Assembly (NCBI RefSeq): GCF_003609775.1
Contig: NZ_AP018050.1
Coordinates: 558,001-622,000, forward strand
Length of the DNA stretch: 64,000 nucleotides
From: Prevotella melaninogenica
GTDB taxonomy: Bacteria; Bacteroidota; Bacteroidia; Bacteroidales; Bacteroidaceae
Direction of reading: 5' to 3'
A model generated the notes under the pieces. The model did no database searches, was not told the DNA's origin, and saw nothing but the letters and a program-made list of their open reading frames with translations. Shown here piece by piece: positions 8,751 to 17,480 of the stretch. Numbering within the stretch: position 1 is the stretch's first letter; every line of letters starts with the position of its first letter. Made by a program: the position numbers and the translations under genes.

Positions 8751-8842
8751 CCTTTGAAGTTTGAACATTGAGCTTTGAACTTTATGATTTGTATCTTTGA
8801 ACTATTCCCTTTGAACTTTGAGCATTAAACTTTGACCTTTAT
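8751..8842. repeat. Degenerate tandem TTTGAACTTTGA repeat
   Basis: Several imperfect copies of TTTGAACTTTGAGCATT and related 10-12 nt units. The same sequence occurs at 46742-46788, where it overlaps the start region of a lipoprotein gene. At about 8917-8970 a second simple repeat of GAATTATGAATT units follows. No gene seen from 8749 to 8984 on either strand. Confidence 0.6.
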
Positions 8843-8984
8843 GATGTGAGTATTAACCCTTGATTTACCAGTTGCTTGTAGCGATAAACTTCAGTTAACA
8901 GTAGTAATCATAATTATGAATTATGAATTGTGAATTATGAATTAACAGAGGATTGTGAATTATGAATTTTACTTGGGGTATATA

Positions 8985-9198
8985 TAAAAAGAAACGGCAG
9001 AGCAATTGCTCTTCCGTTATCTCCGAATAACCACCGTCTCGCGACGACAATATTTCTACAATCTTTACCTAAAATATAACTAAAAACCTAAATCTATTAC
9101 TAACCTAAACAAATCTTCTTTCTGAATAATAATCCTGAGCAATCTTAAATACCTGTAAAGCCTAAACCTTAGTAACCAGATATATTTCTCTTGAATTA
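8985..9198 (-). ncRNA. Candidate ~210 nt small RNA
   Basis: On the minus strand a full promoter (9204-9234) is followed by about 210 nt with no sensible open frame and then a strong terminator: arms 8993-9005 and 9006-9018, stem interrupted by one mismatch, T-run at 8986-8990. The transcript has a GC clamp around 9035-9050 (CGTCGCGAGACG) in an otherwise AT-rich body, which is typical of a structured RNA. Size and gene-free status would suit 6S RNA or another conserved Bacteroidales sRNA, but I cannot assign a family; the hairpin could alternatively end an unseen mRNA. Confidence 0.6.
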
Positions 9199-9203
9199 CA
9201 ATG

Positions 9204-9234
9204 CAAAGATATAGATAATATTCATATTATCAAA
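9204..9234 (-). promoter_or_regulatory. Promoter of the candidate small RNA
   Basis: Read on the minus strand: TTTG (9231-9234), 19 bp spacer, TATCTTTG (9204-9211). Full consensus, with no coding start within the next 210 nt. Confidence 0.75.
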
Positions 9235-9301
9235 ATTAAACGACGAAAAATATCAATCTATCGGTCAATTCTTGATATATATCAAAGACGATGAAGGTTG
9301 G

Positions 9302-9523
9302 TCTCACCCCCCAACCCCCTCTCCGATGGGAGAAGAGGAGTGCTGGAAACAGCTTGCCATGGAGTATTGTTAATCGTTTTCAGTGTTTGGATTGATAAAT
9401 GATATCCCTAATTAATATGTTAACCGCTTGCAGTATTGGGATAGCTAAATGTATTTCCTAATCAATAGGGGTATCTCGCATTTCACTCCCCTCCCTTTGG
9501 GGGAGGGGTTGGGGGGTGGGGCC
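9302..9523. mobile_element. GC-rich terminal-repeat element, ~220 bp copy
   Basis: Ends are TCACCCCCCAACCCC (left) and GGGGTTGGGGGGTGGGG (right), each followed internally by a CTCTCC/GGAG palindrome. The interior holds GGAAACAGCTTGC near the left end and AATAGGGGTATCTCGCA near the right. The same element appears in opposite orientation at 42111-42337. Confidence 0.75.
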
Positions 9524-9554
9524 AGTTGGGGTAAGGCCGTCGCTTATTGTTTTT

Positions 9555-9971
9555 TTATTTCCATCCCCTCCTTATCTCCAACCTCATTGGGTCTTGTATA
9601 TTCGCCTTACTAATCAATTGCAAGTAGCGTTCACGGAGCGGACCGACCCTTACATTCTTTCGTGCGCGGACTGATGAGATAACCGATGAGGGGTTGCAAG
9701 GCTCGCGCACATGAAGTACCCTACAGATATGGCGAACAATTGTTTGGAAGTCCATCGGGCGACCACATCTATCTCTTAGCGCACCACTCTCCCAAACCAT
9801 GTGAGCCAAGTCGATGAGGTCACACTTCAACCCCGTCCAATACAATCCTTCCTCCTCGCTTCTATTGATCAGGTCATAGAAGTTGTCAACAATCCTCTTT
9901 ATCAGTCGGTCTTCCTCCTCTTGTGTCCAAAACTGAGCAGCCTTTATTACGATATTAACTTTCTTATCCAT
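9555..9971 (-). CDS. RteC-domain-like small protein
   Basis: 138 residues, no signal peptide. The central block LYWTGLKCDLIDLAHMVWESGAL, then FQTIVRHICRVLHV and VRARKNVRVGPLRERYLQLI, follows the C-terminal pattern of RteC (W-T/S-x-S/K-xx-DLIELIYAL ... RxRK ... FLxxL), the regulator of conjugative-transposon excision. It is shorter than full RteC and has no transfer, rteA/B or integrase genes nearby, so it is either a stand-alone domain protein or a remnant. A TAACTTTG box lies upstream at 10134-10141. Confidence 0.55.
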   Translation of the reverse strand: MDKKVNIVIKAAQFWTQEEEDRLIKRIVDNFYDLINRSEEEGLYWTGLKCDLIDLAHMVWESGALRDRCGRPMDFQTIVRHICRVLHVREPCNPSSVISSVRARKNVRVGPLRERYLQLISKANIQDPMRLEIRRGWK

Positions 9972-10091
9972 TGGTCTTAGTGTTTTTTGTTATAGAATAA
10001 TGGTTTTAATCATCTACCACCTTATTTTATTCGTGACGCAGTGTAGGTCAGTAGGAGAAGTCGTCGGGTGGCATTCGCATCGTCCTCCATG

Positions 10092-10141
10092 GAAACAGTC
10101 TACTGGGGAGAAGACTGTTTCATGAGGTTGCTGCAAAGTTA
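10092..10141 (-). promoter_or_regulatory. Probable -7 box and leader hairpin of the RteC-like gene
   Basis: Minus-strand TAACTTTG at 10134-10141 would start a ~155 nt leader. A 10 bp hairpin (10092-10101 with 10112-10121, GAAACAGTCT / AGACTGTTTC) sits near the start of that leader. The -33 box is at non-ideal spacing. Rest of 9972-10270 shows nothing else. Confidence 0.45.
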
Positions 10142-10270
10142 TAACTCAATAGTGCAGTATATGTTCAATGGCAAAACTTTTTTCTTTAAATAAAACTAAC
10201 GAAAAGACAGTAAAACAGATTAGGAGGAATAAGTCCCATGTGTCACTTCAAATCTCTGCAATTAGTCTAT

Positions 10271-10309
10271 AAAAAATCTGCTTACCCTCAATTGAGGATA
10301 AGCAGATTT
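10271..10309 (-). terminator. Intrinsic terminator of the fimbrillin-like operon
   Basis: On the minus strand, AAATCTGCTTAyCCTC pairs across an AATT loop with its complement and is followed by six T (A run at 10271-10276). It lies 35 bp beyond the stop codon at 10344. Confidence 0.85.
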
Positions 10310-10343
10310 AATGTATCTAATAAAATTCTATTCTCTTAGCCGT

Positions 10344-12344
10344 TTAGTATTTACGACCAGTAGCATCAATGATGTTGCTGAATGGTGCAAACTTAGCTGC
10401 ATCAGTAACTGGTGGTGTGCCTGTAATGGCTGGACCATCATAAACTGGGCGGATTGCACAAGCCTGCTGCTTCTGTGGCAATGTCATTCCATAGTTAAGA
10501 GAACCGAAGAACAAGCCCTTACAAGTACTAAGTGCCGTTGCACGATCAGCATAATAGAAGCCCATGAAATTACTACCCTCAGCAACATGACGGTAAACGG
10601 TAGTGCTAACATTGTCATTACGACGTCCTGTTACAGGTAAGAACAAACCTCTATTAGCAAGTACAAGACCCGTTACGTCTTCATACTTCCAGAGCTTTTT
10701 ACCTGTAGGGAACTTAGCATGCTGACCAGTCAGTACGTAATCGCTATAGTAAATACCATAAATCTTATTTCCCTTATCGGTATAACAGAATGCTGGTACC
10801 TTCGTGATACTATTCTGCAGGCCTTCGAGTTGAGCCAAGGTAGGATACTTGTAATAATAACTACGTCCTGTCTTTTCGGTATAATATTTTACGATATCAC
10901 CAAACTTTGCTTCACTCTTATCTACTGGTCTGTTGAACCAGCCGCCAGGAGTTAATTTATTCTTATAGTAATTCCCATCCATAGTAAATCCTGTTCCACC
11001 GAGATAAGCATCGCTATTCAAATTCAAAGCCTCTGTAATATCTCCCCATCTAAAGAGGTCTAAGTCGTCAGAAGTCTGAGTGTAACGTCCATTATGGTTG
11101 TCAATATACCAGTGCTGTGATCCTAATCCATCCTTTACAATATCTTTGTTATCCACTCTGTTGTCAACTGATGGATTATCACCATAGTTACTAATCCACC
11201 ACTGTGCTGGTGCAATACCCCAGTACTCCTGTGAACCCTTCTTATAGTGTATGAAGTTACCTGTAGCCCATCTTACGTTATTCACTGTAACGTATGGCTG
11301 AGGAGTAATCTTCTCAACGGTAATGTTTGAGCGGTAGTCGTAGCCAGTGTTAAAGAGCTTTGATGCAGTCTTTGTGTAGACTCCACTTTGTGTATAAACA
11401 GTTAGTGTGAAGTTGGTTGATGCATTCTCAGCCAAGAAAGCCACCCACACGTAGCCATTCTGCAACTTAATCTTTGACTGATCCTTGTTGGCTACAGTAA
11501 TCATATACTCCTTCTCGTCAGAAGTACCAACGAAGGAGCCATCACTAAGATTAAGTACATCGTATGAACGAAGACCATTGATCTTTACGCTATCAATGTC
11601 CTCAATGAAACCAGTACTACTTGGATTGTTAACTATCTTGAACTTCAGACCCCATATAGTAACCTTACGATTCAGTGTTACCTCTGTCTTGACAATCTTT
11701 TGTCCGTTGTCGTTCTTAACCTCTGTAGGCTTAGCTTTACCCCAGTTGTAATCAAACTTCTGGTCGATAGTTGTTAATGTACCATCCTGCTTCTTCATGT
11801 CAAGAGAAACAGTACTGCGGATGTTATACTTCACATCGTTTGTTGGGTTCACTGAAGTATGATACTTTATGTCTATCCCCTTTGTAATATCTTTTTCGTG
11901 ATGAGGTGTTGGATCTACCTGCTCAACAGTTTTCTCTCCCTCAACAGCTGTTCCTGGATAGAAGAAAGCAAGCTCATGGTTGGTATTCATAGCATTTACG
12001 CTTTTAACCTTACCGATGAAGTCAGCTTTCTTCTTGTTGCTGTTGTTAGCAGCCATTGTTACTAAGCTGTAGTTGGCTTCTTTGCTTTTATCTGCGTCAT
12101 TAAGGTCATAGATAAACATCTTGTCACCATTTACCCAATCTGACACAATGTTGTTATTAGCATCAGGGGTAAGTGCGCGTGTTCCAGCCTGCGCAGCATC
12201 ACCTGTAGCCGCTGTTACCTGAATTGTTGTGGTATAACCCTCTTGCTGTGTGTCATCACCTGCCACATCGTTTGTATCGCTGCAGGCTGCAAGTCCCATC
12301 ATAGCGATTGCGCCATAAAGGAACTGTAAACTCTGTTTTTTCAT
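10344..12344 (-). CDS. Fimbrillin-like surface lipoprotein
   Basis: 666 residues with lipobox GLAAC (Cys 21) and an acidic SDTNDVAGDD tail. Residues ~35-350 look like a fimbrillin/Mfa-like fold: TTIQVTAATGD, TRALTPDANNNIVSDWVNGDKMFIYD and FFYPGTAVEGEK are the beta-strand blocks common to Bacteroidales fimbrillin-family proteins, with Thr-Arg near residue 53 as in the protease maturation sites of pilins. Residues ~355-666 (VNNVRWATGNFIHY ... AIRPVYD) form a second domain, seen in large Bacteroidales surface lipoproteins. It could be a pilus tip or anchor component. A small peptide gene lies 22 bp upstream in the same operon. Confidence 0.7.
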   Translation of the reverse strand: MKKQSLQFLYGAIAMMGLAACSDTNDVAGDDTQQEGYTTTIQVTAATGDAAQAGTRALTPDANNNIVSDWVNGDKMFIYDLNDADKSKEANYSLVTMAANNSNKKKADFIGKVKSVNAMNTNHELAFFYPGTAVEGEKTVEQVDPTPHHEKDITKGIDIKYHTSVNPTNDVKYNIRSTVSLDMKKQDGTLTTIDQKFDYNWGKAKPTEVKNDNGQKIVKTEVTLNRKVTIWGLKFKIVNNPSSTGFIEDIDSVKINGLRSYDVLNLSDGSFVGTSDEKEYMITVANKDQSKIKLQNGYVWVAFLAENASTNFTLTVYTQSGVYTKTASKLFNTGYDYRSNITVEKITPQPYVTVNNVRWATGNFIHYKKGSQEYWGIAPAQWWISNYGDNPSVDNRVDNKDIVKDGLGSQHWYIDNHNGRYTQTSDDLDLFRWGDITEALNLNSDAYLGGTGFTMDGNYYKNKLTPGGWFNRPVDKSEAKFGDIVKYYTEKTGRSYYYKYPTLAQLEGLQNSITKVPAFCYTDKGNKIYGIYYSDYVLTGQHAKFPTGKKLWKYEDVTGLVLANRGLFLPVTGRRNDNVSTTVYRHVAEGSNFMGFYYADRATALSTCKGLFFGSLNYGMTLPQKQQACAIRPVYDGPAITGTPPVTDAAKFAPFSNIIDATGRKY

Positions 12345-12366
12345 TTTACGTTTAATTTCTTTAGTT

Positions 12367-12552
12367 TTAATCTTCCCATCCTTTCACTCCAGAATTCTCG
12401 TCATTGCCAAAAGGATTTGACTTAGAGAGATTATCCTCTCCACCATGCTTTGGATCATTCTTAGTTACTCCGTTATCACTTCCTGCGAGTAGCGACATCT
12501 CTACCATAGTCTTAACAATCCCACATGTGGGACGCTCATAACTTTTCTTCAT
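12367..12552 (-). CDS. Small peptide with LLAGS motif, first gene of the fimbrillin-like operon
   Basis: 61 residues from ATG 12552 (an upstream in-frame ATG at 12582 gives no better start). The N-terminus MKKSYERPTCGIVKTMVEMSLLAGS has a KKxYxxP opening and ends in LLAGS, after which the chain is polar and Gly/Asn/Asp-rich (DNGVTKNDPKHGGEDN). Peptides with the KKxYxxP...LL-G-S plan recur in Prevotella-type genomes; to my knowledge their role is not established. The layout is leader-like: conserved hydrophobic N-part, a small-residue site and a variable tail. It is not a Sec signal peptide. Confidence 0.65.
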   Translation of the reverse strand: MKKSYERPTCGIVKTMVEMSLLAGSDNGVTKNDPKHGGEDNLSKSNPFGNDENSGVKGWED

Positions 12553-12727
12553 AATCGTTAAATATTTATAGGCACAAACCAAGACTTCAACTCAGTTTTG
12601 AACAAGACTGTTATTGTCTACAAAGTAGATTCTTTTAACGACTTGTACCTTAATTAAACTTGATTTAGTTTACCTTTTGTTATCCAAATATCAAATATCT
12701 CAAATTGGATATAATTTTATCCGTTTG

Positions 12728-12758
12728 CAAAGTTAAACATTAATTTCGAAAGAAACAA
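12728..12758 (-). promoter_or_regulatory. Promoter of the LLAGS peptide / fimbrillin-like operon
   Basis: Minus-strand TTG (12756-12758), 20 bp, TAACTTTG (12728-12735). It would give a leader of about 170 nt before ATG 12552. From 12760 to 13245 there is no gene; AT-rich sequence only. Confidence 0.65.
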
Positions 12759-13127
12759 TAAATCTACAAAAAAGATTGAATGACATAAAGAAACATAAAT
12801 AATATAAATTTTAGAACGATGAATTCCTCTAATTACACGAATCCTTTTATCCTTTGAACTTCTTGTCCTTTGTCCTTTTGAGATTAGAACATTGAAGAAA
12901 CGGCATAGAGAGAAATGGAGAGTACAGAGGCTCCTTTGACGTGTGGAACATCAGAGGATATTAGCGAGTGTTATTAATTCTTTGTTCTATTTCATTACAA
13001 AATAATTGTTTGCAATATTTATAAAAACGTTTATTACCAAAGCTATCAGCAATACGGACATTACACCTCTGTCGCTCTTTGTGCCTTCGGCACCTCCGTG
13101 TTCTCCCCCTCTCTGTGTGCCTTTTAT

Positions 13128-13165
13128 ATGTAGTAGGCTTACTTTATCACTCCTTATTTCAGAAA
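13128..13165. repeat. Short dispersed repeat, copy 2
   Basis: Near-identical to 5019-5056 (TAGTAGGCTTAcTTTATC then CTCC-TATTTCAGAA). Just before it, 13070-13110 has a small CCTTCGGCACC palindrome. Confidence 0.6.
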
Positions 13166-13245
13166 GAGCCGTTTTTTTATATAAACCAACATTTTATTCC
13201 TTCCTCATCCGATAGTTGTAAACTATTTTCGTATCTCTCAAAACG

Positions 13246-13457
13246 AAAAGGGCATTAATTGTCTTTCAATTAACGCCCTTTTGGCTTGCAAAAGATGCCC
13301 TTTTGAGGTCTTAGTAACGCCCTTTTGAAGTCTTACTAAGCATCTTTTGAAAACCACTTCTGCAACTACTTGATAATAAAATGCTTACGAGAGTGTTTCT
13401 AATGCTTGTTTTTTGGTCTTTTTCCAACTTTTCTTTTCTATCTTTTTGTAAAGATTT
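13246..13457. repeat. AAAAGGGCGTTA-family intergenic repeat, copy 1
   Basis: Begins with a 16 bp hairpin (13246-13261 with 13267-13282), then 20-25 nt units ending in CCCTTTTG (TTGGCTTGCAAAAGATGCCC, GTCTTAGTAACGCCCTTTTG and so on), then AAAACCACTTCTGCAACTACTTG and an AT-rich tail. Other long copies: 31380-31605, 37430-37640, 42350-42562, 44528-44718, 47625-47830, 52830-53040, 58050-58265. No open frame. Confidence 0.8.
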
Positions 13458-13509
13458 TTAGCGTACTGGGAATAATTCGTTTAGAGTTGACTAAAAGACT
13501 TTCTCAACC

Positions 13510-13595
13510 AAAAGGGGTAACTCGCATTCTACTCCCCTCCCTTTACTTCCCTTCGGTCAGTGACCGTTAGTTGGGGGAGGGGCTGGGGGTGAGGC
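13510..13595. repeat. GC-rich terminal-repeat element, partial copy
   Basis: Right-end half of the element family: AAGGGGTAACTCGCATTCTACTCCCCTCCC followed by a palindrome and GGGGAGGGGCTGGGGGTGAGGC in pieces. 13600-13953 shows no further gene or clear promoter; it is the probable leader region of the SusC gene. Confidence 0.65.
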
Positions 13596-13953
13596 CGCTT
13601 TCTCTTCTTCTATATGTTTATAAATGTTAAATATCAATGTTAAAGTAAGTATTATTAGTAGCTTAGTTGTTTGGATTGTAGATGCCGTTTGACACAATCT
13701 TATTTACCGTGAACTGAATAGAGCATAATGAGCTGGTGTTCAGGAGTTTAGGGAAAACATAGTTTTTCTTAATAAACACCTGTGACTAAGTAGGTTAGAG
13801 CTTGAAAGGAAACAAAGAGACGTGAACAAGAAACCCCAATAGACTACACCTTATTATATATAAGTGTAAAAAGATGGAAGTTTTGGCATTACCCAATATC
13901 AGTTGAAACAAAATTAGGAAAATAAATAAATAAAAGTTTAAAACCTAAACCTG

Positions 13954-16900
13954 ATGAGTATCTTTAAAGAAACAAAGCAGAAGCATCTGTACTTCTCGGC
14001 TGCCTTTGCTCTATCATTGGCATTGGCACCTACAGGTGTCTACGCAGGTACAAACACCAGCACTGCAGTACAGTCTGTACAGCAGAATGGTAATCACAAA
14101 GTGACCGGTCGTGTCGTTGACTCTGCCGGCGAACCGCTTATTGGTGCTACCGTCCTCGTTGAGGGTACCACTAATGGCACAGTAACGGATATTGATGGTA
14201 ACTACACCCTCAATACAACCGCAAATGCGAAGCTTGTCTTCTCTTACATCGGTTATGCTGCACAGACCATCCCTGTTGGTGGTAAGGGCACAATCGATGT
14301 TACATTGAAGGAGGAAGCTAACACCATGAATGAGGTCGTTGTTACCGCCATGGGTATTATGCGTAAGGAGAAGTCTCTTACCTACGCTACCCAGCAGGTG
14401 AAGGCAGAGGACCTTATGAAGGTGCAGGATCCTAACGCTGCTAACTCTCTCGAGGGTAAGGTGGCTGGTATTACAATTACACCAAGTGCCGGTGGTGCTG
14501 GTGGTGCTTCAAAGATTGTTCTTCGTGGTAACCGCTCAATCCTCGGTAACAGTTCTCCACTTATCGTTGTTGACGGTGTGCCAATGAGTAATGGTATTCG
14601 TGGTCAGCAGGGTATGGACGCTTCGGGCTTCGGTTCAACGGGTACATCTGAGGGCTCTGACCCATTGTCATTGATCAACCCAGACGATATCGAGTCAATC
14701 AACGTCCTCAAGGGTGCTAACGCTGCTGCGCTTTACGGTTCACGTGCTGCCAATGGTGTTATCATGATTACAACAAAGAAGGGTCGTGAGGGTAAGGTTG
14801 ATATCAACGTTACTTCAAACATCACCTTCGACTCTCCATTGTTGACTCCAAAGATTCAGAAGGTTTACGGTTCTACCGTTGACCCAACAACAGGTGCGTT
14901 GTCATTGAACAACTGGGGCGGTAAGATTGCAGATCGTTCAAGCAGCGACCTCATCTTGCGTTCACCATTGGATGAGCGTTGGGTAGGTTATGCAGAGGAG
15001 CAGATTGGTGTTGACGCACAGAAGAACCCAATTATGGCACGTCGTCATAACGTTTACCTCCGTAATTCAGCAGGTGACGATGTGGCTGACTTCTTCCGTA
15101 CAGGTGTGACAACTAACAACTCTATCTCACTCTCTGGTGGTACTGAGATTGCACGTACATACGTTTCTTTGGCAAACAGCCACGCAACTGGTATGATGCG
15201 TAACAACTCTTACAACCGTAACTCTATCAGCTTCCGTCAGACTTATAACTTCTTCAAGCGTCTACACATTGATGCTTCGCTGAACTATACTGAGTCTAAG
15301 ACAAAGAACCGTCCTGGTGGTGGTACTGTTGGTAACCCACTTTACCATCTCTACACCACACCTCAGAACATCAACATGGATTACTACCGTGATCATTACA
15401 TGATTTCAGAGGGTCAGTGGCTTTCTAACCCAGGTTCTTACTATAAGTTGAATGGTTCAAACTTCGCTTGGACACAGGGTGCCCGTACTACTCTTACTGG
15501 TCCTCAGCAGGAGTGGGCGTTCCTCTCTCATCCAAACAACAACCCATATTGGTTGTTGAATATGGCTAACAGCCAGCAGAAGGAGAGCCGTCTCTTCGGT
15601 ACATTGCAGGCAAACATTGACATCTATGATGGTTTGACCTTCCAGGCACGTGTTAACTATAGCCAGTTGCGTTACAAGAATCGTTCTTTGCGTTACGCTA
15701 CTACCTTCCTTCCTGCTTCTATGGAGGATTACGGACGTTTCTGGGATTCAGACGAGAAGACAACTGAGTTCTATACTGACTACCTCTTGTCTTATAATAA
15801 GGCATTCGGTGACTACTCTGTATCTGCAACAGCAGGTTTCGTTGGTCACACCGTTAAGGGTGAGTCAAAGGGTACAGACGCTGTAGCTACATACTATGAT
15901 CGCCTTATGCGTAAGCTGCCTACAATGGTTAACTACTTCGATACCAGTGCAGGTGGCTATGGTGTAACAAACACTGACAAGAGCTCTAACTGGGACCGCT
16001 CTTACCTCTTCACTGGTCAGGTAGGTTGGAAGGAGACAGTTTACCTCGATGCTTCTTATCGTCGTGACTGGTACCGTCCATTCCGTTACTTCAAGCAGCT
16101 CGGTAAGATTGACACTGATAACTATGGTTACTTCGGTGTTGGTGCCAACGCTATCGTTAGCCAGTTGGTTAAGTTGCCAGAGTGGTTTAACTTCTTGAAG
16201 TATCGTGTTTCTTACTCTTCTGTAGGTAACTCTATTCCTAACAAGGCATACGGTGCGATGAGCCGCAACCTCCAGACAGGTGCACTCTCTGGTAACAAGT
16301 ACCTCGATTTCTCTCCAATTCCTGAGGAGACAGGTTCTTTCGAGACTGGTATCGAGTCATTGTTCTTGAACAACCGTTTGAGCTTCGACTTCACATTCTA
16401 TAATACAATTGTGAAGAATCTCTACATGGAGTTGGGTTCTCTCGGTGGTAGCACTGAGTTGTTGAACTCTGCTAAGGTTCGCAACACTGGTTTCGAGACA
16501 ACTATCGGTTACGACTTCAAGTTTGCTAACAAGCTTCGTTGGCGTACTTCTTACAATGTATCATACAACGATAACGAGATTCTTGAGACTGGTTATGACA
16601 AGGATGGTACATCACGTAAGTATCAGCAGACTGTAGGTGAGGCTAAGGTTATCTACCAGAAGGGTGGTTCTATTGGTGACATCTATGCAGGTGACTTCTT
16701 GCGCGATGCTAATGGTCATATCGTTCTCACTGCTAAGGGTGAGCCTACATTTGATAAGACTGGTTCTAACGACCGTTTCCTCGGTAACATGAACTCTAAG
16801 TGGCAGATGGGTTGGACCAATACCTTTAATTATAAGGAGTTCCAGCTTTCATTCCTCATCAATGGCCGTATCGGTGGTAAGGTACTCTCTTTGACAGAGG

Positions 16901-17331
16901 CTTACCTTGACTATATCGGTGCTTCTGAGCGTACTGCTGATGCTCGTTTGAACGCAGAGAAGAACAATATCGTAGCTACTAACTATGGTAACGTTCCAGG
17001 TATGGAACTCAACGATGGTAGCGGACGTATCGTTCCTGTTCAGACTTACTATCAGGCACTTGGTGCATCAAGCAACCCATCATCTTACCTCTACAACGGA
17101 ACTAACTTCCGTCTCCGTGAGCTTTCATTGGGTTACACCTTCCGTGATGTCTTCGGTCAGAACCGTAACTTGACACTCTCATTCATCGCTCGTAACCTGT
17201 TCTTCATCTATAAGGATGCACCAACGGACCCAGACGTATCTCTGTCTACACAGAATGGTCTCGGAGCGTTTGAGAGCTTCAATATGCCATCTTCACGTTC
17301 ATTCGGTTTCTCATTGAAGGCTAACTTCTAA
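13954..17331 (+). CDS. SusC/RagA-family TonB-dependent outer-membrane receptor
   Basis: 1125 residues, complete. Signal peptide (residues 1-31, cleaved near VYAG), carboxypeptidase-regulatory-like beta-sandwich ~45-118 (VTGRVVDSAGEPLIGATV), the TonB-box-like NEVVVTAMG at 126-134, plug domain ~145-270 with LRGNRSILGNSSPLIVVDGVP and INVLKGANAAALYGSRAANGVI, then the beta-barrel ending in Phe. It imports glycan fragments in complex with the SusD protein encoded 149 bp downstream. Three GH85-type glycosidase genes follow, so N-glycan pieces are the inferred cargo. Codon use is strongly biased to GGT/CGT/AAC, suggesting high expression. Confidence 0.96.
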   Translation: MSIFKETKQKHLYFSAAFALSLALAPTGVYAGTNTSTAVQSVQQNGNHKVTGRVVDSAGEPLIGATVLVEGTTNGTVTDIDGNYTLNTTANAKLVFSYIGYAAQTIPVGGKGTIDVTLKEEANTMNEVVVTAMGIMRKEKSLTYATQQVKAEDLMKVQDPNAANSLEGKVAGITITPSAGGAGGASKIVLRGNRSILGNSSPLIVVDGVPMSNGIRGQQGMDASGFGSTGTSEGSDPLSLINPDDIESINVLKGANAAALYGSRAANGVIMITTKKGREGKVDINVTSNITFDSPLLTPKIQKVYGSTVDPTTGALSLNNWGGKIADRSSSDLILRSPLDERWVGYAEEQIGVDAQKNPIMARRHNVYLRNSAGDDVADFFRTGVTTNNSISLSGGTEIARTYVSLANSHATGMMRNNSYNRNSISFRQTYNFFKRLHIDASLNYTESKTKNRPGGGTVGNPLYHLYTTPQNINMDYYRDHYMISEGQWLSNPGSYYKLNGSNFAWTQGARTTLTGPQQEWAFLSHPNNNPYWLLNMANSQQKESRLFGTLQANIDIYDGLTFQARVNYSQLRYKNRSLRYATTFLPASMEDYGRFWDSDEKTTEFYTDYLLSYNKAFGDYSVSATAGFVGHTVKGESKGTDAVATYYDRLMRKLPTMVNYFDTSAGGYGVTNTDKSSNWDRSYLFTGQVGWKETVYLDASYRRDWYRPFRYFKQLGKIDTDNYGYFGVGANAIVSQLVKLPEWFNFLKYRVSYSSVGNSIPNKAYGAMSRNLQTGALSGNKYLDFSPIPEETGSFETGIESLFLNNRLSFDFTFYNTIVKNLYMELGSLGGSTELLNSAKVRNTGFETTIGYDFKFANKLRWRTSYNVSYNDNEILETGYDKDGTSRKYQQTVGEAKVIYQKGGSIGDIYAGDFLRDANGHIVLTAKGEPTFDKTGSNDRFLGNMNSKWQMGWTNTFNYKEFQLSFLINGRIGGKVLSLTEAYLDYIGASERTADARLNAEKNNIVATNYGNVPGMELNDGSGRIVPVQTYYQALGASSNPSSYLYNGTNFRLRELSLGYTFRDVFGQNRNLTLSFIARNLFFIYKDAPTDPDVSLSTQNGLGAFESFNMPSSRSFGFSLKANF

Positions 17332-17368
17332 ACCAAATATCTATAGTGAAGGAAAATTAATAAAGGAA

Positions 17369-17429
17369 GGAAACTGAAGGGCAACGGTCCTGATGGGAAT
17401 ACCCACAAAACGAATGTCTTTCAGTTTCC
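17369..17429 (+). other. Intercistronic hairpin between susC and susD
   Basis: GGAAACTGAA (17369-17378) pairs with TTCAGTTTCC (17420-17429) around a 41 nt loop. There is no T-tract. It may stabilise or partition the polycistronic mRNA. Confidence 0.5.
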
Positions 17430-17480
17430 ACTCCAACATAATCAGAACTTCAATAATTAACAATCTAAAGAAATAAGACA

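Noticed and set aside
8475..8771. 98-residue open frame spanning the tRNA
   Set aside because: It runs through the end of the TRIC gene, the tRNA-Arg and its terminator; codon use is not gene-like.
10311..10640. 109-residue plus-strand frame over the fimbrillin-like gene end
   Set aside because: Overlaps the terminator and is antisense to a clear lipoprotein gene; no supporting features.
13246..13400. Short units with ~22-25 nt spacing resembling a CRISPR array
   Set aside because: The whole unit is repeated, with no unique spacers and no cas genes; the same block recurs at eight sites as a dispersed repeat.
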